Source: CALFML01 sp044222245 (GTDB taxonomy: Bacteria > Myxococcota_A > Polyangia > Palsa-1104 > JAEUJZ01). From it: a DNA stretch of 64,000 bases. Below, piece by piece: positions 17,480 to 25,992 of the stretch. The notes under the pieces are model-generated. The model was not told the DNA's origin. It saw only the letters and a list, made by a program, of their open reading frames with translations, and searched no databases. Position 1 is the stretch's first letter. Every line of letters starts with the position of its first letter. The DNA is taken from positions 1 through 64,000 of the forward strand of contig JBGANQ010000022.1 in assembly GCA_044222245.1 (NCBI GenBank), written 5' to 3'. Made by a program: the position numbers and the translations under genes.

Positions 17480-18898
17480 ATGAGCTCTCGTCTGCGCGCC
17501 TGTGTCTTCGGCCGCTTCTTCTCCTTCGAGTCGATCAAGGAGGTGATGAACAAGGCCAACGAGCTCCGCTCCGGCGATGTCCAGGCGGGCCTGTCTGCCA
17601 GCAGCGACCGCGAGCGGGTGGCCGCCAAGCGCGTCCTGTCCGAGCTCACCCTCGACGAGCTTTATGAGTCGCCGAGCGTGCCGTACCAGAGCGATGAGCT
17701 CACCCGGCTGTTTCAGGACAGCTGCGAGCATGCGGCGCGGCGGCGGCTTTCTGGCAAGTCGCTCGGCCAGGTGCGCGAGTGGCTGCTCGACACCCGCACC
17801 ACCGGTGAGGATGTGCTGGCGGTGTCGCCGGGCCTGACGCCCGAGATGGTCGCCGGCGTCACCAAGCTGATGTCGAACATGGACCTGGTGGTGGCGGCGC
17901 GCAAGATCCGCGTCGTGGTGCGCTGCAACAACACGCTCGGCCTGCCCGGCCGCATCTCCTCGCGACTGCAGCCCAACCACCCGCGCGACTCGGAGGAGGG
18001 CATCCTTGCCGTCGTGCTCGACGGGCTGAGCTACGGCAACGGCGACGCGGTGATCGGCGTCAACCCCTCGACCGAGACCGTCGAGTCGACGGTCGAGATC
18101 CTCACCCGGGTCAAGGCGCTGATGAACAAGCTGGCGGTGCCGACGCAGAACTGCGTGCTGTCGCACATCACGATCCAGATGCAGGCGATGCAGAAGGGGG
18201 CGCCGCTCGACCTGTGCTTCCAGTCGATCGCCGGCAGCGAAGGGGCCAACCGCAACTTCGGCGTCAGCCTGCGCGTGCTCGACGAGGCCGCCGCCATGAC
18301 GCACGAGCTTGGCACCGCCAAGGGCCCCAACGTCATGTACTTCGAGACCGGCCAGGGCACCGCCCTGTCCGCCGACGCCCACCACGGCACCGATCAGGTG
18401 ACGATGGAGGCGCGCGCCTACGGCCTGGCCCGCCGCTATAAGCCGTTCCTCGTCAACAGCGTCGTCGGCTTCATCGGCCCCGAGTACCTGCACGACGGCA
18501 AGCAGATTACCCGCGCCGGCCTTGAGGATCACTTCATGGGCAAGCTGAGCGGCCTGTCGATGGGCTGCGACGCCTGCTACACTAACCACGCCGAGTGTGA
18601 CCAGAACGACGTCGAGAACCTGGAGATGCTGCTCGCCTCGGCGGGGGTGAACTACCTGATGGGAATCCCGGCCGGGGACGACGTGATGCTCAACTACGAG
18701 ACCACTTCGTTTCACAACAACGCCGCCCTGCGCGAGATCTACGGCCTGCGCCCGGCGCCCGAGTTCGAGGCGTGGCTGGAGCGGCAGGGCCTGTGGCGGG
18801 CGGGCCGGCTGACCGAGCGCGCCGGCGACGCGACGCTGCTGCTCAACCGCGAGGATGTGCGCGCGGTGGTCTTTGGCGCCAAGCGGAGGAGCGCATGA
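17480..18898 (+). CDS. eutB: ethanolamine ammonia-lyase large subunit
   Basis: A 472-residue protein collinear with EutB along its whole length: VFGRFFSFESIKEVMNKANE, LRSGDVQAGLSA, VIGVNPSTETVESTVEIL, VLSHITIQMQAMQKGAPLDL, YFETGQGTALSADAHHGTDQ, VGFIGPEYLHDGKQI and GLSMGCDACYTNHAECDQND. With EutC it forms the adenosylcobalamin-dependent enzyme that splits ethanolamine into acetaldehyde and ammonia. The start at 17480 matches the N-terminus of known EutB proteins; the ribosome binding site is weak. It overlaps eutC by four bases. No eutA reactivase or microcompartment shell gene lies nearby. Confidence 0.96.
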   Translation: MSSRLRACVFGRFFSFESIKEVMNKANELRSGDVQAGLSASSDRERVAAKRVLSELTLDELYESPSVPYQSDELTRLFQDSCEHAARRRLSGKSLGQVREWLLDTRTTGEDVLAVSPGLTPEMVAGVTKLMSNMDLVVAARKIRVVVRCNNTLGLPGRISSRLQPNHPRDSEEGILAVVLDGLSYGNGDAVIGVNPSTETVESTVEILTRVKALMNKLAVPTQNCVLSHITIQMQAMQKGAPLDLCFQSIAGSEGANRNFGVSLRVLDEAAAMTHELGTAKGPNVMYFETGQGTALSADAHHGTDQVTMEARAYGLARRYKPFLVNSVVGFIGPEYLHDGKQITRAGLEDHFMGKLSGLSMGCDACYTNHAECDQNDVENLEMLLASAGVNYLMGIPAGDDVMLNYETTSFHNNAALREIYGLRPAPEFEAWLERQGLWRAGRLTERAGDATLLLNREDVRAVVFGAKRRSA

Positions 18899-19779
18899 GC
18901 TTCGACGACCGCACCGTCGATACGATTGTCGAAGCGGTGCTGCGCAACCTGCGCGAGGGGACGCCGCCGCCCGCCGCCCGGCCCGCCGGGGCAGAGCCGA
19001 GCGGCGAGAGCGTCCAGGCGTGCACCCCGGCGCCGCGGCCGCTGCACGCGGTGCCAGCGCCCGTCCACCCGTCCATGCTGGCGCGCCTGGTGGCGCTCAC
19101 CCCATCGCAGGTCGCCATGGGGCGGGCCGGCAACCGCTTCCGCACCGACGACTACCTGCGCGCCCGCGAGGGCCATGCGGACGCGCGCGACGCGGTGCAC
19201 AGCGAGGTCCCGGCGGACTGGCCGGCGCAGCACCAGCTGCTGCCGCTGCGCACCCAGTGCGCCCATCGCGCCGAGTATCTGCTCTACCCCAACAAGGGCC
19301 GGCGGCTCGACCCGGGCTCGGTGGCGGCGCTCGGGGGGCTGCGCGGCAGCGCGCCGGACGTGCAGCTCATCGTCGGCGATGGCCTGTCGCCAAACGCTGT
19401 CGTGCAGAACGGCACGGCGACGCTCGCGGCGATGCAGCGCGCCCTGGCGGCGGCCGGCTGGCAGCTGGGCCCGGGCTGCTACGTGAAGTACGCGCGGATC
19501 GCCGTGGCCGATGAGATAGGCGTCCTCACCAAGGCCCGCGCGACGGTGATCCTTGTCGGTGAGCGGCCGGGCCTGGGCACCGGGGACTCGCTGTCGGTGT
19601 ACATCGCCGTGGCCCCCAAGCTCGGCCAGGACAACGCCGAGAAGAACTGCATCTCCAACGTCCGCCCGATCGGCATCGCGCCCGAGGAAGCGGCGGCGCA
19701 GACGGTGGCCATCCTCAAGCGCGGCTTCGAGCTCGGTCTAGGCGGGGTGGCGCTGGGGCTCGGCTGGGGGCGTAAGTAG
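18895..19779 (+). CDS. eutC: ethanolamine ammonia-lyase small subunit
   Basis: The ATG at 18895 overlaps the eutB stop (ATGA) and has GGAGG five bases upstream. The 294-residue protein has a variable Pro-rich N-terminal segment (about residues 20-60) and the EutC core: LTPSQVAMGRAGNRFRTDDY, REGHADARDAVHSEVP, VQLIVGDGLSPNAV, GCYVKYARIAVADEIG, LVGERPGLGTGDSLSVYIA and NCISNVRPIGIAP. These bind the cobalamin cofactor with EutB. Overlap and order imply fixed-ratio translation of the two subunits. Confidence 0.96.
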   Translation: MSFDDRTVDTIVEAVLRNLREGTPPPAARPAGAEPSGESVQACTPAPRPLHAVPAPVHPSMLARLVALTPSQVAMGRAGNRFRTDDYLRAREGHADARDAVHSEVPADWPAQHQLLPLRTQCAHRAEYLLYPNKGRRLDPGSVAALGGLRGSAPDVQLIVGDGLSPNAVVQNGTATLAAMQRALAAAGWQLGPGCYVKYARIAVADEIGVLTKARATVILVGERPGLGTGDSLSVYIAVAPKLGQDNAEKNCISNVRPIGIAPEEAAAQTVAILKRGFELGLGGVALGLGWGRK

Positions 19780-19884
19780 GGTCGGCCGGCGCGGCGCCGG
19801 GGCGCGGCTTGGGCGACGGCTGAGCTGCGCCGGCCGTCACCGCGCAATGGCGCTCCGCCCGCCGACACGCTAGGATGCGCGGCC

Positions 19885-20811
19885 ATGACGACGCCGCACG
19901 ACAAGTCCGCCCCGGCTCCTGCGACCGAGCCTGCCGCCGCCGAGCCGCTCCCGGGCACCCTGGGGTTTCTGGGCACCGGCAACATGGCGGAGGCGCTGCT
20001 CAAGGGCATCCTGCGCGCCGGCGTGTTCCGCGCCGAGTCGATCTGGGGCTCGGACCCGCGCAAGAGCCGCTGCGAGGTCATCAAGGAGCGCTACGGCATC
20101 GGCGTCACCACCCACAACCTCGACGTGGTGCGCAAGGCCAGCATCGTCATGCTGTCGGTCAAGCCGCAGGTGCTGTGCAGCGTCTGCGACGAGATCTCGC
20201 CGTACTTGAAGCCGCGCGCGCTGGTCATCAGCGTCGCCGCCGGGGTGCCGCTGGCGGTGCTGCAGGCGCACCTGCCCAAGGGGACGCGGATCATCCGCGT
20301 GATGCCCAACACGCCGGCCCTGGTCGGCGCGGGGGCGACCGCGATCGCCGCTGGCGACAACGCCACGGCAGAGGACCTGCAGACCACCGAGCGGATCTTC
20401 AAGTCGGTGGGCATGACGGTGGTCCTTGAAGAGGAGCAGCTGGACGCGGTGACGGGGCTGTCGGGCAGCGGGCCGGCGTATGTGTTTCTGATGATCGAGG
20501 CGCTGTCTGATGCGGGGGTGAAGATGGGCCTGTCGCGCTACAACTCGCTGGCGCTGGCGGCGCATACGGTGCTCGGCTCGGCCAAGCTGCTCATCGAGAC
20601 CGGGGAGCACCCGGGGCACCTCAAGGACATGGTGACCTCGCCGGGGGGGACCGCCATCGCGGGGCTTCACACCCTGGAGGCCGGGGGGCTGCGCACCACG
20701 CTCATGAACGCGGTGGAGGCGGCGACCAAGCGCAGCCGCGAGCTCGGCGAGCAGGCGCTGCACAGCGTGCGCCGGCGGGCCAGTGAGCCGGGCAACAAGG
20801 GCGAAGCCTGA
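19885..20811 (+). CDS. proC: pyrroline-5-carboxylate reductase
   Basis: A 308-residue ProC with an N-terminal extension of about 25 residues rich in Ala/Pro. The NAD(P)-binding motif GFLGTGNMAEALLKG is followed by SVKPQVL, RVMPNTPALVGAGATAI, SGSGPAYVFLMIEAL and TSPGGTAIAGLHTLE, all signature segments of the family. It catalyses the last step of proline synthesis in the cytoplasm. Three bases separate its stop from the DUF167 gene, a pairing seen in many bacteria (proC-yggT-yggU clusters). Confidence 0.96.
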   Translation: MTTPHDKSAPAPATEPAAAEPLPGTLGFLGTGNMAEALLKGILRAGVFRAESIWGSDPRKSRCEVIKERYGIGVTTHNLDVVRKASIVMLSVKPQVLCSVCDEISPYLKPRALVISVAAGVPLAVLQAHLPKGTRIIRVMPNTPALVGAGATAIAAGDNATAEDLQTTERIFKSVGMTVVLEEEQLDAVTGLSGSGPAYVFLMIEALSDAGVKMGLSRYNSLALAAHTVLGSAKLLIETGEHPGHLKDMVTSPGGTAIAGLHTLEAGGLRTTLMNAVEAATKRSRELGEQALHSVRRRASEPGNKGEA

Positions 20812-20813
20812 GC

Positions 20814-21188
20814 ATGCCGGCGGTGCGCGCCACCCCGACGGGAATCGAGCTGGACGTGTGGGTCAGCCCGCGCGCCAGCAAGCCGGGGCTCGGACCGCTG
20901 CGCGGCGAGCGGCTGCGGGCGGCGGTGAGCGCCGCGCCCGTCGATGGCGAGGCCAACGAGGCGGTGCGTGAGCTGTTGGCGCGGCAGCTCGGCGTGGCGC
21001 GGGGTCAGGTCGCCCTGCTGCGCGGCGCGACCGGGCGCAACAAGACGCTCGGGGTCAGCGGCGACGCCGCGACCCTTCTATTACGCGCGCAGGCGCTGTG
21101 CGGCGAAGCAGCGGTCGACGGAGCTTCCGGCGGCGCGGACGGCGCAGCGGCAGCCAACAACACCAAGCGGAAAGGCAGCAAGCGATGA
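20814..21188 (+). CDS. DUF167 (YggU-like) protein
   Basis: A 124-residue protein whose first 85 residues match DUF167: GIELDVWVSPRASKPGL, AAVSAAPVDGEANEAVRELL, and VALLRGATGRNKTLGVSG. The remaining 40 residues are a low-complexity Ala/Gly tail ending in a Lys-rich KRKGSKR. It starts three bases after proC and its stop overlaps the next start (ATGA). The molecular function of DUF167 is not established. Confidence 0.9.
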   Translation: MPAVRATPTGIELDVWVSPRASKPGLGPLRGERLRAAVSAAPVDGEANEAVRELLARQLGVARGQVALLRGATGRNKTLGVSGDAATLLLRAQALCGEAAVDGASGGADGAAAANNTKRKGSKR

Positions 21189-22861
21189 CGGCGAAGTCAG
21201 CAAGCGGGATGGGCGGCAAGGCGGGCACGGGATCGCGCGGCGGCACGGCGGCGCGAGGGCTGCCGGCGGCGGTGCTGCTGGCGGCGGCGGTGACGCAGCC
21301 GGGCTGCAGCCAGAAGACGATGATCACCGTCAAGGTGGTCACCCCGCCGGGCGCCGCTGACCCGTTCATGAACGCGGCGATGGCGCGCCTGACCCTGGGC
21401 GACAAGCAGAACGCCGCCGCAGTGACCAGCGGCAAGTTCGAGGTCAACGTCGACATCGACAAGCCGGCGATGTCCGATCTCCTGCAGGTGGTCGTCGAGG
21501 CGCTCGACAGCAGCGGCGCCGTCGTCGGGCGCGGCCAGACGCCCAAGTTCGACTCGTCGAACACGGATGTGACGGTGTACGTCAACCGGCAGGGGCAGGT
21601 CGGCGCCACTGATCTGCGCCTGCCCGATGACCTGCTTACCGCAGGCAGCTCGCGCGGCCGGCGCGACCTGATGGGCGCCGCGCTGCTCGGCCGCCAGGTC
21701 TCGCCCCCCGAGCCGGCGATCGGGGCGCTCCTGGTCGGCGGCGCCGCCGACGACGGCAGCCTGGCGAGCGAGGCCCTCATCTACCGCATGCTCACCCACC
21801 AGATCATCGATGCCGGGGCGCCGAGCTCGGCCGGGGCGCCGAGCGTGCCGCGGCGCGGCGGGGTGCTGGTCGCCAGCGGTGACACCGTGGCGAGCCAGCA
21901 GGCGCTCCTGTGGGGCGGCTCGACCACCGGCGGCATGCTGCTGACCACCGCCGACAAGTTTGATCCGGGGGTGTCGACCCTGGCCATGGTCTGGGGCCAC
22001 CCCGATGCGCAGTACGCCGACGCCGGCCCCCCGGGCGCCTACGCGCCGTCGGCGGGGCAGCTGAGCGCGCTGACCCTGGTCTGCGGCGGCAGCGGCGTGG
22101 CCCCGGGCCAGGCGACCGGCGACCCCCAGCTGGCGCAGGCGGTGGTGATCAAGCGCAACCCCGCGCCGACCGACAGCGCCGATCAGACCACGCGCCTGGG
22201 GGTGACTCGCATTCCCGCTGACAAGGACGGCAACGGGCCGATGCAGGCGCCGCGCTACCAGCACTCGGTGACCGCGACCGGCGATGGCGGCGCCGCGCTC
22301 ATCTTCGGCGGCCTGTCGGCGGCCGACAGCGCGGCGGGGATGAAGCCGGTGGCCGAGCTGTTTACGGCCGGCACCAATACGTTTGTCCCCTTCTCCTTCA
22401 TGCCGGTGACCTCGACGCCGCCGTCCCGGCGCGGCCACATCGCCGCCCGGCTGCGCAACGGCCAGATCCTCATCGGCGGCGGCTTCAGCTACGACATCGC
22501 CGGTCAGAAGACGGTGCTCGGCTCGGCGCTGATCATCGATACGGCGGCGCACACCGTACAGACCATCCCGCAGGCCTCGTTCCTCAAGACCCCGCGGTAC
22601 GCCGCGACCGTGACCGCCACCGGAGGCGAGCTGGTGGTTTGCGGCGGCTTTGACATGGCCGACAAGGCGATCGCCGACTGTGAGGCGTTTTCCGCCGACA
22701 CCGCCATGGCGACCCGCCCGCCGATCCCGCTGCCGAGCGGCCGCGCCGGTCACCTTGCCCTGACCCTGGAGAACGGGCTGACCCTGCTCGTCGGCGGCGT
22801 CGATCAGAGCGGCGCCGCGCAGGCGTCGGTCGACATCTACACCACCCTCGCGCTGCCCTGA
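21185..22861 (+). CDS. kelch-like repeat lipoprotein
   Basis: The start at 21185 overlaps the DUF167 stop. The 558-residue protein has a signal with a lipobox-like end (VLLAAAVTQPGCSQKTM). After a beta-rich N-terminal segment (ITVKVVTPPG, TVYVNRQGQ), repeated blocks of about 60-80 residues carry double-Gly kelch hallmarks: GALLVGGAADDGS, ALIFGGLSAADS, QILIGGGFSYD, ELVVCGGFDMAD and TLLVGGVDQSG. This predicts a beta-propeller on the cell surface or in the periplasm. Binding partner unknown. Its coupling to proC/DUF167 is positional only; no functional link is evident. Confidence 0.75.
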   Translation: MTAKSASGMGGKAGTGSRGGTAARGLPAAVLLAAAVTQPGCSQKTMITVKVVTPPGAADPFMNAAMARLTLGDKQNAAAVTSGKFEVNVDIDKPAMSDLLQVVVEALDSSGAVVGRGQTPKFDSSNTDVTVYVNRQGQVGATDLRLPDDLLTAGSSRGRRDLMGAALLGRQVSPPEPAIGALLVGGAADDGSLASEALIYRMLTHQIIDAGAPSSAGAPSVPRRGGVLVASGDTVASQQALLWGGSTTGGMLLTTADKFDPGVSTLAMVWGHPDAQYADAGPPGAYAPSAGQLSALTLVCGGSGVAPGQATGDPQLAQAVVIKRNPAPTDSADQTTRLGVTRIPADKDGNGPMQAPRYQHSVTATGDGGAALIFGGLSAADSAAGMKPVAELFTAGTNTFVPFSFMPVTSTPPSRRGHIAARLRNGQILIGGGFSYDIAGQKTVLGSALIIDTAAHTVQTIPQASFLKTPRYAATVTATGGELVVCGGFDMADKAIADCEAFSADTAMATRPPIPLPSGRAGHLALTLENGLTLLVGGVDQSGAAQASVDIYTTLALP

Positions 22862-22874
22862 CTGCCGCGCGCCG

Positions 22875-23339
22875 ATGAAGCCTGATGAAGATGCAGAGGC
22901 CGCCGAGCGCCCGGCGGAGCCGCAGCGCCGCCTGCGCCTGTACGCGTGGCGGGACGGCAGCGGTGAGATCCGCGGGACGTTCCTCGTCCGCGAGCACCGC
23001 ATCCTGGCGCTGTGGGAAGAGTCGGGCCTGGGCGAGGAGGTCGCGCTGCGCCTGCCCGACGGCGCGCTGCCGGCGGTGTTTCGCCGCTACGGCAAGCCGC
23101 TCGACGCCGCGGTCACCCCGGAGCGGGTCACGCCCGGCGATGACGACGATCAGCCGCTGGAGGTCCCGCTGCCCGGAGGCGGCCAGGCGCGGCTGTGGCG
23201 CTTCCGCTTCATGCCCTTTGGCTGGGTCCACCCCGCTGACTACCTGCTGTGGGAGTGCGCGGGCAGCGAGCCGGTGGCGGCGCCGGCGCCGCTCGTCGCC
23301 AGCGCCCTGAGCGCGCTGGCCCGCGCGGCTGCGGGCTGA
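22875..23339 (+). CDS. hypothetical soluble protein
   Basis: A 154-residue protein without signal or membrane segment, 13 bases after the kelch-like gene. The sequence looks like a real beta-rich protein (RRLRLYAWRDGSGEIRGTFL, LWRFRFMPFGWVHPADYLLW), and its codon usage matches its neighbours, but I do not recognise a family. No strong ribosome binding site is seen before the ATG at 22875. Confidence 0.6.
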   Translation: MKPDEDAEAAERPAEPQRRLRLYAWRDGSGEIRGTFLVREHRILALWEESGLGEEVALRLPDGALPAVFRRYGKPLDAAVTPERVTPGDDDDQPLEVPLPGGGQARLWRFRFMPFGWVHPADYLLWECAGSEPVAAPAPLVASALSALARAAAG

Positions 23340-23419
23340 CAAAATAGGCTGCGGGCTCGGCTGCGGCCGGCCGCTTCCGGCCGCAGCTCGCTCGGGGTCG
23401 GGTCGCCGCCAGGCCGGCG

Positions 23420-24877
23420 GTGCCGCCTTCGTCGCGTAAACGCCTGAGTCCGCATATAGTAAAGCTGATTTTCACGGGTAGTGACTGGGTGTTCCCCGCA
23501 AAGACCAACAGCCCCGAGGAAGAGAGCCCGCCGCCAGAGCCGATCCCCACGCTGCGGCTGCTCTACAGCCGCGAAGAGGGAGTGCTCCTGCGGCCGCCGC
23601 TCTTGCTCGCCGCGGGCGAGACGCGCCTTGGCCGCGCCGTGGGGACGGGCGGCGTGAACCTGGTGGACGATGGCCAGGCCTCGCGCGTGCATGCGGCGCT
23701 GGCGGTGCGGGCCGGCGCGCTGCCGCGGCTGCGCGACCTGCAGAGCAGCAACGGCACCTTCGTCAACGGCGAGCGGATCGGCGAGGCCGAGCTGCGCGAC
23801 GGCGACATCCTGCGCATCGGCAACACCCTGCTCATCCTGCGCTACGAGCCGCCGGGGCTCGCTGACGCGCCGCTCAAGTCGCTGCTCGGGGTCTCACCGC
23901 AGGCGCGGCGGCTGCGCCGCGAGCTGCAGCTGGTCGGTCCCTCGGCAACGACGGTGTTGCTCTTGGGCGAGAGCGGGGTGGGAAAAGAGGTGGCGGCGCG
24001 CGCCCTGCACGAGCTGTCGGGCTGCAAGGGCAGCCTGGTCGCGGTCAACTGCGCCGCCATCACCGAGAGCCTGGCCGAGAGCCAGCTGTTCGGCCACCTC
24101 GCGGGCGCGTTCACCGGCGCCAAGGCGCAGCCCGGCTGGTTCCGCGCCGCCCACAACGGGACCCTGTTTCTCGACGAGCTGGGCGAGCTGCCGCTCGGCC
24201 TTCAGCCCAAGCTGCTGCGGGCGCTGGAGGACGGCGCGATTACGCCGGTCGGCGCCACCACGCCGGTGCCGTGCAAGGTGCGTCTGATCGCCGCCACCAA
24301 CCGCGACCTGCTGTCGGGCATCAACTCGGGGCGGGTGCGCGGCGATCTATATGCCCGGCTGGCCGAGATTGTCCTTTTCCTGCCGCCGCTGCGCGAGCGC
24401 CGGGAGGACATCCTGCTCATGGTCCAGCACGCCCTGGGCGCGCCGGCGCCGCAGCTGTCGCCGCGCCTGGCCGAGGCGCTGCTCTTGCATCCCTGGCCGT
24501 TCAACGTGCGCGAGCTGTTCAAGGTCGCGGCCGAGCTGCGGGTGCGCGGCGCCGACGCCAAGGTGCTGGGGCTGGAGCTCATCGAGGCGCGCCTGCGGGT
24601 GCTCGCCGTGGCCCTGGGCGCAGCCGAGACCAAGCCCGAAGCCAGCGCCGCCTCACCGGCCGCCCGGCCCCCGACCACCGGGCCCGTGCCCACCGTGCCG
24701 GGCGAGAGCGCCACGGCGCAGGCCGACCGTCCGCCCACCCGCGACGAGCTCGCCGCGCTGCTCAGCCTGCACGGCGGCCGCGTCGCCGGGGTCGCCCGCG
24801 CCCTGTGCCGCTCGCGCGCCCAGATCTACCGCTGGATGGAGCAGGCTGAGCTCGATCCGGCCTCGTTCCGCCGCTAG
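23420..24877 (+). CDS. FHA-domain sigma54-dependent transcription activator
   Basis: A 485-residue enhancer-binding protein: N-terminal FHA domain at about residues 55-140 (LGRAVGTGG, SRVHAALAV, LRDLQSSNGTFVNG), central AAA+ domain (GESGVGKEVAARALHEL Walker A, GAFTGA loop intact, LFLDELGELPL Walker B, ATNRDL), and a Fis-type helix-turn-helix at the end (LSLHGGRVAGVARALCRSRA). The FHA domain binds phosphothreonine, so a Ser/Thr kinase probably controls it, as in other myxobacterial regulators. The start is uncertain (GTG at 23420 without a clear ribosome binding site). A gene-poor gap follows. Confidence 0.93.
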   Translation: MPPSSRKRLSPHIVKLIFTGSDWVFPAKTNSPEEESPPPEPIPTLRLLYSREEGVLLRPPLLLAAGETRLGRAVGTGGVNLVDDGQASRVHAALAVRAGALPRLRDLQSSNGTFVNGERIGEAELRDGDILRIGNTLLILRYEPPGLADAPLKSLLGVSPQARRLRRELQLVGPSATTVLLLGESGVGKEVAARALHELSGCKGSLVAVNCAAITESLAESQLFGHLAGAFTGAKAQPGWFRAAHNGTLFLDELGELPLGLQPKLLRALEDGAITPVGATTPVPCKVRLIAATNRDLLSGINSGRVRGDLYARLAEIVLFLPPLRERREDILLMVQHALGAPAPQLSPRLAEALLLHPWPFNVRELFKVAAELRVRGADAKVLGLELIEARLRVLAVALGAAETKPEASAASPAARPPTTGPVPTVPGESATAQADRPPTRDELAALLSLHGGRVAGVARALCRSRAQIYRWMEQAELDPASFRR

Positions 24878-24999
24878 CTCACCGCGGCGAGCGGCGATAG
24901 GGGAGCCAGTCGGCAACCGCACTCTGCCTACTTCGGAGGCGCGACCTAGCGCGGCGGCGCGCCCAGCGACCGACGCATCCAGAGCCGCTCCTTCGTCGG

Positions 25000-25992
25000 T
25001 CAGCGCAAGCCGCTGCGCCGCCGCCGGAGCAGGGAAAGCCATAGCCCCAGGGCCCCCAGCGCCGCGACGGCCGCGACAGGTGTCTCTGATCCGCTAGCGA
25101 CGGCCGCGCATCCGGCGGAGGACTCGGGGGAGGGACAGCGGTTGGGGTCATTGCGGCTGGGATAGGCGTCCAGGATGGCGTGGACATCGTCTGCTTGCGG
25201 TACGCGCTTCCGGGTCTCCTGAAGCTCGGTGATCCCCGACATCGCCGCCGCGGCGATCGTTGCATAGCGGAGGTTGCCCGTCTGCTGGTTGGCGACGTCG
25301 ATGCAGAGCGGTCGGGGCAGGCCCTGATCGTCAATCGTACACTGGGTATCGACATCGGCAGCGGTGCTGCAGACATGGTCGAGGCCCTGCAAATGTCCCA
25401 GCTCGTGGGTAAGGGTGTTCCACAGGTCCACGCGCGGCCGCGGATCGCCGGGGCTCGTCGAGCTGCCGGGCTGCCCCGGATCGAGGGTGGTGAACAGCAC
25501 CTGCGCTGCGTTTAGCTCGATGTCGGCGTCGAGGATCTGGCCGTCGCGCGCGCTGCCCGGCTGGCTCGTATAGGTCACCGTCGTGATCGCCAGCGCTGAG
25601 CGGTCATAGCACACCGCAGCCGCAGCGTTTAGCGCCGGACGACACCACTTGTACGGGCGGAACTTGATCACCTGCAGGCCATCGCTGGGTACGGTCTCGC
25701 GAGGCTTGTCCGCGGGCAGGTACTTCAGCTGCAGAAAGCTGCCCGCGCGGGTCAGAGTCTGCCAGGAGCCGATCGCGTCTTGGATCGCCTCTTCGATCTC
25801 GGCAGCCGGCAGGTCTTTTACGTAGTCGCGATCGGCCTGGATATAAACGCAGCTCTGCTGCCACGCCAGCGGCTGACAAGACGAGGTGCGCGTGCGTACA
25901 TACGCCAGCGTTGTGGCGGGGGCGGCCAGAAGCCCACTGCACCACAACAGCCCCAAGCACGCGCGTCCCCGAGGGCTGGCCGCAGTCCGCAT
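25000..25992 (-). CDS. matrixin-like zinc protease with MYXO-CTERM-like tail
   Basis: A 330-residue secreted protein. After a signal peptide (LGLLWCSGLLAAPATTLAY) comes a metzincin-like domain: EEAIQDAIGSWQTLT, an ILDADIELNA strand typical of matrixins, and the extended zinc motif LTHELGHLQGLDH (HExxHxxGxxH). The C-terminus (SAGCAAVASG, a hydrophobic helix, then LLRRRRSGLR) fits the MYXO-CTERM sorting signal. Its ATG overlaps the upstream lipoprotein stop by one base (TGATG), so the two are translated together. Likely an envelope-anchored protease; the substrate is unknown. Confidence 0.87.
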   Translation of the reverse strand: MRTAASPRGRACLGLLWCSGLLAAPATTLAYVRTRTSSCQPLAWQQSCVYIQADRDYVKDLPAAEIEEAIQDAIGSWQTLTRAGSFLQLKYLPADKPRETVPSDGLQVIKFRPYKWCRPALNAAAAVCYDRSALAITTVTYTSQPGSARDGQILDADIELNAAQVLFTTLDPGQPGSSTSPGDPRPRVDLWNTLTHELGHLQGLDHVCSTAADVDTQCTIDDQGLPRPLCIDVANQQTGNLRYATIAAAAMSGITELQETRKRVPQADDVHAILDAYPSRNDPNRCPSPESSAGCAAVASGSETPVAAVAALGALGLWLSLLRRRRSGLR

